From positions 46,123-110,122 of the forward strand of contig RXJW01000034.1 of NCBI GenBank assembly GCA_003963005.1: 64,000 nt of DNA, given 5' to 3'. Numbering within the stretch: the stretch's first letter is position 1; every line of letters starts with the position of its first letter. This document shows positions 59,564 to 64,000 of this stretch, piece by piece. The translations under genes were made by a program, and so were the position numbers. The notes under the pieces are model-generated. The model did no database searches and had not been told where the DNA came from. It saw nothing but the letters and a program-made list of their open reading frames with translations. The stretch comes from Burkholderiales bacterium (GTDB lineage Bacteria > Pseudomonadota > Gammaproteobacteria > Burkholderiales > Burkholderiaceae_C).

Positions 59564-60712
59564 ATGAAGTCCTCTATCCGCCTGGTCGCCGTGGCGGCAG
59601 CCCTGTGCTTGGTCCAGGCAGCCCAGGCCGACGCGTCAAAGTACGTCAGTGCCGATACCGGGCCGCTGACGCCGACCACGGGCAACACGAGCTCCCCGTC
59701 AAACTGGCGCTTCGCGCCGGGCCAGTTGTTCAACGGCGTTGCTGCGCTGGACGGCGTGGCACGCCTGAGCTTCACCGCGGCTGACGGCGGGCAGTACGCC
59801 TGCTCGGGGTCGCTGCTGGCGGGCGGCGCTTACGTGCTGACTGCCGGGCATTGCGCCGACGATTTCGTGGGCAATATGAGCGTGTCCTTCGGCTTCTACA
59901 ACGGCGTGGCGGCCGTCACCCGCACGGTGGCGCAGGGTGGTGCGACGCTGCATCCGCTCTGGCAGGGCTTCAGCAACTCGGCGGATGCGGGATCGGACCT
60001 CGCCATCCTCAAGCTCAGCGCGCCGGTCACGACGATCGCCGGCTACAAGCTCAGCACCACCAACGACGTGGGCAAGGACTACCTGATGGCCGGCTACGGC
60101 ACGTCCGGAACGGCCACGTCCAGCACGTCGCCCAACTGGAGCGACGGCGGCTACGGCCACTACGGCTACAACACCTTCGACGTCACGAGCAAGACGTTCA
60201 ACAAGGCCATGGACTCGGTGGTGGCCGGCTGGGGCTACAACGCGGCCTACTACACCGGCACCACCTACATGTCGGACTTCGACAACGGCACGGCCAACAA
60301 CAACACGCTGGGCCGCATCGCCGGCGTGAGCGGCAATGCCTGGACGAGCGGCACGGGCCTGGGTGCCAACGAGGCGTTGATTGCCGGCGGCGACTCCGGT
60401 GGTGGCGACTTCGTCTGGGATGCCGCGTCGGGCCAGTGGCTGCTCAGTGCGGTGCACTCCTGGGGCTGGCAGGGCAATGACGCCAGCGGCCAGGGGGCCT
60501 GCGACTTCGTCCACCTGACCAACTGCGACGCGATGATCAACAACAGCAGCAGCTACGGCGACCTGTCGGGCTCCACGGCGGTGTTCGACCAGCTTGCGTG
60601 GATCAATTCGGTGGTGAACCCGGCCGTGGCCGTGCCGGAGCCCGAGACCTCCGTGCTGATGCTGGCAGGCCTGGGTCTGGTGGCGGGTGCTGCCCGCCGT
60701 CGTCGCGCCTGA
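59564..60712 (+). CDS. Secreted trypsin-like serine protease with PEP-CTERM tail
   Basis: 382 residues. Signal peptide (LVAVAAALCLVQAAQA); chymotrypsin-fold triad His96 (LTAGHCADD), Asp145 (GSDLAILKL) and Ser278 (GGDSGGGDF). The C-terminus is a PEP-CTERM sorting signal: VPEPETS, one hydrophobic helix, then ARRRRA. Such tails are processed by exosortase, anchoring or releasing the protein at the cell surface with exopolysaccharide. Exosortase genes are not in the window. An Asn/Gly/Tyr-rich insertion (~185-265) separates Asp and Ser. A clear terminator follows. Confidence 0.9.
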   Translation: MKSSIRLVAVAAALCLVQAAQADASKYVSADTGPLTPTTGNTSSPSNWRFAPGQLFNGVAALDGVARLSFTAADGGQYACSGSLLAGGAYVLTAGHCADDFVGNMSVSFGFYNGVAAVTRTVAQGGATLHPLWQGFSNSADAGSDLAILKLSAPVTTIAGYKLSTTNDVGKDYLMAGYGTSGTATSSTSPNWSDGGYGHYGYNTFDVTSKTFNKAMDSVVAGWGYNAAYYTGTTYMSDFDNGTANNNTLGRIAGVSGNAWTSGTGLGANEALIAGGDSGGGDFVWDAASGQWLLSAVHSWGWQGNDASGQGACDFVHLTNCDAMINNSSSYGDLSGSTAVFDQLAWINSVVNPAVAVPEPETSVLMLAGLGLVAGAARRRRA

Positions 60713-60737
60713 GGCGGCCGACACGCCCTGCGTGCAG

Positions 60738-60764
60738 AAGCGGCCTTCGGGCCGCTTTGCTTTT
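60738..60764 (+). terminator. Rho-independent terminator of the PEP-CTERM protease gene
   Basis: Perfect 8-bp arms AAGCGGCC / GGCCGCTT around a stable TTCG tetraloop, followed by TTGCTTTT. It lies 25 bp after the protease stop and just before the convergent Lrp-family gene end. Confidence 0.88.
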
Positions 60765-60777
60765 GGGCGGGCGCGGC

Positions 60778-61257
60778 TCAGCGGGTGGGCAGGGCGATGC
60801 GGGTGTCGAACTTGGCCCGCTTCACGCTGAAGAAGGCCTTGATGTTGCGCACGTTCGCGTCCTGCGTGAGCAGGCGTTGGGTGAGGGCATGGTAGGCCGG
60901 CATGTCGGCCACTTGCACCACCAGCACGAAGTCTGGCCCAGGCGACACCCGCCAGCACTGCTGCACGGCCGCCTCCTGCACGGCGCGGGCCTCGAAGGCA
61001 TCCAGGTGTTCCGCGCCCTGGCGGTCGAGCGTGATCTCCAGCAGTGCTTGCAGGCCAGCGCCGAGAGCGTCGGGCGACAGCAGGGCCACGCGACGCTCGA
61101 TGACGCCGGCGTCCACCAGGCGCTTCACGCGGCGCAGGCAGGTGGCCGGCGACACCGCCACCCGGGCGGCAAGATCCTGGTTGCTCAGAGCGCAATCCTG
61201 CTGCAGGGCTTCCAGCAGGCGCAGATCGATGGCATCCAGTTGCACTGATTGATTCAT
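60778..61257 (-). CDS. Lrp/AsnC-family transcriptional regulator
   Basis: 159 residues from ATG 61257, preceded by GGGAGAAAG. N-terminal helix-turn-helix (IDLRLLEALQQDCALSNQDL, AARVAVSPATCLRRVKRL), then the RAM ligand domain (LLEITLDRQGAEHLDAFEAR, CWRVSPGPDFVLVVQVADMP). Family members sense amino acids and act as octamers. It is divergent from glmS; the 120-bp AT-rich intergenic region contains two inverted repeats that could be its sites. Confidence 0.92.
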   Translation of the reverse strand: MNQSVQLDAIDLRLLEALQQDCALSNQDLAARVAVSPATCLRRVKRLVDAGVIERRVALLSPDALGAGLQALLEITLDRQGAEHLDAFEARAVQEAAVQQCWRVSPGPDFVLVVQVADMPAYHALTQRLLTQDANVRNIKAFFSVKRAKFDTRIALPTR

Positions 61258-61260
61258 TTT

Positions 61261-61299
61261 GAAAGAAACTTTCTCCCTAGATGATTCGAGAAATTTTCG
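61261..61299. promoter_or_regulatory. AT-rich palindromes between Lrp-family gene and glmS
   Basis: GAAAG-AAA-CTTTC at 61261-61273 and near-palindrome CGAGAAATTTTCG at 61287-61299. They lie in the least GC-rich stretch of the neighbourhood, within the shared divergent control region. The first lies 3 bp from the regulator ATG, consistent with autorepression. Recognition by the adjacent Lrp-type protein is inferred. Confidence 0.5.
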
Positions 61300-61377
61300 T
61301 TCAAATGTAGATGAAGTTTGCACACATCTGTCTTTTTGCCTTGCCTAGGATGCTGCATTCCTCAACGGAGAGTCCTC

Positions 61378-63237
61378 ATGTGCGGCATCGTCGGCGCGGT
61401 CAGTCATCGCAACATCGTTCCCATCCTGGTCGAAGGCCTGAAGCGGCTCGAATACCGCGGCTATGACTCCTGCGGCGTGGCCGTGCACCAGGACGGCGGC
61501 CTCAAGCGCGCCCGCAGCACCTCGCGCGTGGCCGAGTTGCAGGCCCAGGCCGACCAGGACGGCATCAGCGCCGGCACCGGCATCGCCCACACCCGCTGGG
61601 CCACGCACGGCGCCCCGGCGGTGCACAACGCCCACCCGCACTTCTCCGCCGGCCCGAACGCGAGTGAAGCCAGCGTGGGCCGCATCGCCCTGGTGCACAA
61701 CGGCATCATCGAGAACCACGACGAGCTGCGTGCCGAACTCAAGGCCCGCGGCTACCAGTTCGCGAGCCAGACCGACACCGAGGTCATCGCCCACCTGATC
61801 GACCACCTCTACAGCGGCGACCTGCTGGATGCCGTGCAGCAGGCCCTGCCGCGCCTGAAGGGCGCCTATGCCGTGGCCGTGTTCTGCCGCGACGAGCCGC
61901 ACCGCGTGGTGGCTGCCCGCGAGGGCTCGCCGCTGGTGCTGGGCGTGGGCGAGCAGGAGAACTTCGTCGCCTCCGACGCGATGGCCCTGGCCGGCGTGAC
62001 CGACCAGATCGTCTACCTGGAAGAGGGCGACGTGGTCGACCTGCAGCTCGGCCGCTACTGGCTCAGCCGGCTGGACACCACGACCGGCCGCTACGGGGCC
62101 GTGCAGCGCGAGGTCAAGACCGTGCACGCCCACAGCGGCGCGGCCGAACTGGGCCCCTATCGCCACTACATGCAGAAGGAAATCTTCGAGCAGCCCGTGG
62201 CGATTGCGAACACGCTGGATGCGGTGACCGGCATCAGCCCCGAGCTCTTCGGCGACGGCGCCTACCGCGTGTTCAAGGAGGTGGACAAGGTCCTCATCCT
62301 GGCCTGCGGCACCAGCTACTACTCCGGCTCCACGGCCAAGTACTGGCTCGAGAGCATCGCCAAGATCCCGACCTCGGTCGAGATCGCCAGCGAATACCGC
62401 TACCGCGACAGCGTGCCCGACCCGCGTACCCTGGTCGTCACGATCAGCCAGAGCGGCGAGACGGCCGACACGATCGCGGCGCTCAAGCACGCCCGGTCCC
62501 TGGGCATGCTCCACACGCTGACCATCTGCAACGTCTCCACGAGCGCCATGGTGCGCGAGTGCGAGCTGGCCTACATCACCCGGGCCGGCGCCGAGATCGG
62601 CGTGGCCTCCACCAAGGCCTTCACGACGCAGCTCGTCGGCCTCTTCCTGCTGACCCTGGCCCTGGCGCAGACGCGCGGCCACCTCAGCGAGGACGACGAA
62701 GCCCGCCACCTGAAGGACCTGCGCCACCTGCCCGTGGCCGTGCAGGCCGTGCTGGCGCTGGAGCCCCAGGTCATCGCCTGGAGCGAGGAGTTCGCCCGCA
62801 AGGAAAACGCGCTGTTCCTGGGCCGTGGCCTGCACTACCCGATCGCGCTGGAAGGTGCGCTCAAGCTCAAGGAAATCAGCTACATCCACGCCGAGGCCTA
62901 CCCGGCCGGTGAACTCAAGCACGGCCCGCTCGCCCTGGTGACCGCCGAGATGCCGGTGGTGACCGTGGCGCCGAACGACGCGCTGCTGGAGAAGCTCAAG
63001 AGCAACATGCAGGAAGTCCGCGCCCGCGGCGGCCAGCTCTACGTCTTCGCCGACGGCGACACCGCGATCGAGAGCGAAGCCGGCCTGCACGTCATCCGCA
63101 TGCCCGAGCACTACGGCGCGCTGTCACCCATCCTGCACGTGGTGCCGCTGCAGTTGCTGGCCTATCACACCGCCTGCGCCCGCGGCACCGACGTCGACAA
63201 GCCGCGAAACCTGGCGAAGTCGGTGACGGTGGAGTGA
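61378..63237 (+). CDS. glmS: Glucosamine-6-phosphate synthase
   Basis: 619 residues. The mature enzyme begins at Cys2 ([15 protein letters not shown]), the glutaminase nucleophile. The glutaminase domain ([21 protein letters not shown]) runs to ~240. Two SIS isomerase domains follow ([57 protein letters not shown] in part) and the end is [12 protein letters not shown]. It makes GlcN-6-P from fructose-6-P and glutamine for peptidoglycan and LPS. ATG 61378 follows GGAG. Its 3' end is the classical Tn7 target. Confidence 0.97.
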   Translation: MCGIVGAVSHRNIVPILVEGLKRLEYRGYDSCGVAVHQDGGLKRARSTSRVAELQAQADQDGISAGTGIAHTRWATHGAPAVHNAHPHFSAGPNASEASVGRIALVHNGIIENHDELRAELKARGYQFASQTDTEVIAHLIDHLYSGDLLDAVQQALPRLKGAYAVAVFCRDEPHRVVAAREGSPLVLGVGEQENFVASDAMALAGVTDQIVYLEEGDVVDLQLGRYWLSRLDTTTGRYGAVQREVKTVHAHSGAAELGPYRHYMQKEIFEQPVAIANTLDAVTGISPELFGDGAYRVFKEVDKVLILACGTSYYSGSTAKYWLESIAKIPTSVEIASEYRYRDSVPDPRTLVVTISQSGETADTIAALKHARSLGMLHTLTICNVSTSAMVRECELAYITRAGAEIGVASTKAFTTQLVGLFLLTLALAQTRGHLSEDDEARHLKDLRHLPVAVQAVLALEPQVIAWSEEFARKENALFLGRGLHYPIALEGALKLKEISYIHAEAYPAGELKHGPLALVTAEMPVVTVAPNDALLEKLKSNMQEVRARGGQLYVFADGDTAIESEAGLHVIRMPEHYGALSPILHVVPLQLLAYHTACARGTDVDKPRNLAKSVTVE

Positions 63238-63259
63238 GGCGTGGGGCTGGTGCTGCCAG

Positions 63260-63310
63260 TGACTCCAACAAATAAAGTCCGTCGGGCCTGAATAAGGTCC
63301 GTCGGGCGTT
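63260..63310 (+). repeat. Tandem 20-bp repeats just after glmS
   Basis: AATAAAGTCCGTCGGGCCTG (63271-63290) and AATAAGGTCCGTCGGGCGTT (63291-63310) match at 16 or 17 of 20 positions. They start 34 bp after the glmS stop. TG at 63260 is 23 bp past the stop, near the usual Tn7 insertion point, and ACAAATAAAGTC resembles the first TnsB-binding repeat of Tn7 left end. A degraded Tn7-like end is possible but no terminal TGT is seen. Confidence 0.45.
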
Positions 63311-63500
63311 TCCCACACTGTGAGAGCGAGAGAGTCGGTTATGACGCGATGGAAAGGCCGGGGGAGATCATCGGCTCTCTTTCAAGGCCGACGCGTCGCT
63401 CCAAACCGCGGCGGCGGGAACATCTAGGTTTGCATTCTGTTCGAAACGCTACGTGCGCGAGGTTATGCAGTGCCACGCGAACAGCCGCGCAAGGTAGAGG

Positions 63501-64000
63501 TCACTTCTGGTGACCCGTCATCGCGTCAACGTAGATCAGCCCCTTCGTCTGGGCCGCCTTAATTTTCCTGTCCAGCATCTGGTTAAAGCCCAGCAGACCC
63601 TCGAGCACCAGCGTCAGGTCGCCGCCGTCCACAAAGATCGTTCGAATCGCCTTGCCGGTGGTGAGAGATGCGACGACCTGGGGGCTGAACCCGTGGATTG
63701 ACACAAATATCCCGCGGCCATACATCTTGCCTTCCACTTTTCCGGCGAACTGGTAGACGGGTTCGTTAGCAGCGGCCTTGTCTTGCCATTTGGCCTCGAT
63801 CAGGTAGTGCTCGCCGTCGTATTTGACGGCGCCGTCTACCTGCTCGCCATTGACACGGAACGGTTCAGTCGCCTCCAGCCCGGCCAGCTTGCATAGCCCT
63901 AGAATGTTGCCGCCGACCGAAAACTGACCAGGCAAACCGTGTAGTGCCGACTGAATATTGACCAGGGTGACAGACCTACTCTGCTGCTTTTTGCGGCAGG
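63501..64000 (-). CDS. Restriction-endonuclease-like protein, N-terminus beyond window edge
   Basis: The last ~165 codons are in the window; the frame is open to base 64000. A PD-(D/E)XK nuclease core can be read: EQVDGAVKYDGEHYLIEAKW, with Asp in VDGA and Glu-Ala-Lys in IEAKW, followed by FAGKVEGKMYGRGIFVSIHG as in Mrr-type domains. It may be a defence nuclease or a DNA-binding relative. The region is less GC-rich than the rest of the window and lies directly beyond glmS, so horizontal acquisition is likely. Confidence 0.75.
   Translation of the reverse strand, partial: CRKKQQSRSVTLVNIQSALHGLPGQFSVGGNILGLCKLAGLEATEPFRVNGEQVDGAVKYDGEHYLIEAKWQDKAAANEPVYQFAGKVEGKMYGRGIFVSIHGFSPQVVASLTTGKAIRTIFVDGGDLTLVLEGLLGFNQMLDRKIKAAQTKGLIYVDAMTGHQK

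Noticed and set aside
61345..63111. A 588-codon open frame antisense to glmS
   Set aside because: Shadow of glmS codon bias; the sense strand encodes an unmistakable complete GlmS.
63340..63426. 28-codon frame in the gap after glmS
   Set aside because: No ribosome-binding site, no hydrophobic or domain pattern; indistinguishable from chance.
1..64000. CRISPR arrays, tRNA or rRNA genes
   Set aside because: No regularly spaced repeats and no cloverleaf or rRNA-like stretch was seen while reading both strands; a tRNAscan or Infernal run would be decisive.

Overview
The window is very GC-rich chromosomal DNA from a betaproteobacterium, most likely a Burkholderiales member of the Roseateles/Mitsuaria/Rubrivivax type. 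Reasons: the order metK | lysophospholipid acyltransferase - dapF - DUF484 - xerC, a PhaM-type PHA granule protein, a glcDEF operon, a PEP-CTERM secreted protease, and the strong third-position GC bias. No tRNA, rRNA, CRISPR array or insertion sequence was found. The last ~750 bp, beyond glmS, are visibly less GC-rich and look accessory.

Layout. 1-9233: a J-domain protein and HscC-type Hsp70, small stress/detoxification genes, then a tandem segmental duplication (4150-7589) of unknown exported and membrane proteins whose breakpoints can be read directly, then a Do-family protease. 9408-20305: a cyanophycin/arginine utilisation locus. A minus-strand operon with 4-bp stop/start overlaps encodes a secreted cyanophycinase, a CphZ/AotO-like dipeptide hydrolase, a YfcC-type carrier, an AraC-type ArgR regulator, arginine N-succinyltransferase and a shortened AstA paralogue. 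It is flanked by a divergent TonB-dependent receptor and a convergent second S51 peptidase. A shared operator-like motif lies upstream of both plus-strand genes and of the operon.

20437-29201: signalling genes. These are a QseBC-like two-component pair, an HD-domain protein, a PAS histidine kinase with an HD-GYP-like gene, and three separate receiver proteins (HTH-REC, REC-HPt, REC). 29317-35328: two convergent DUF1800/DUF1501 pairs of exported proteins with a 29-residue peptide gene between them. 35441-41994: a sigma-54-type promoter with upstream GGAC/GTCC repeats driving an HlyD - [542-bp inverted repeat element] - ABC ATPase - TolC - two MacB-like permeases export operon.

42017-53032: lipoprotein, retropepsin-like protease, TraB/GumN protein, PhaM, an orphan solute-binding-like protein, glycolate oxidase glcDEF, a chemoreceptor and metK. 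53163-63237: acyltransferase - dapF - DUF484 - xerC, an outer-membrane-like protein coupled to rlmI, a PEP-CTERM trypsin-like protease, and an Lrp/AsnC regulator divergent from glmS. 63238-64000: direct repeats at the position expected for Tn7-type insertion downstream of glmS, and the end of a restriction-endonuclease-like gene running off the window.

The best-supported new system is the cyanophycin locus. Polymer would be cut outside or in the periplasm, dipeptide imported, hydrolysed by the CphZ homologue, and arginine channelled into the succinyltransferase (AST) pathway under ArgR control. All functional assignments come from reading motifs and gene context; no database search was run.
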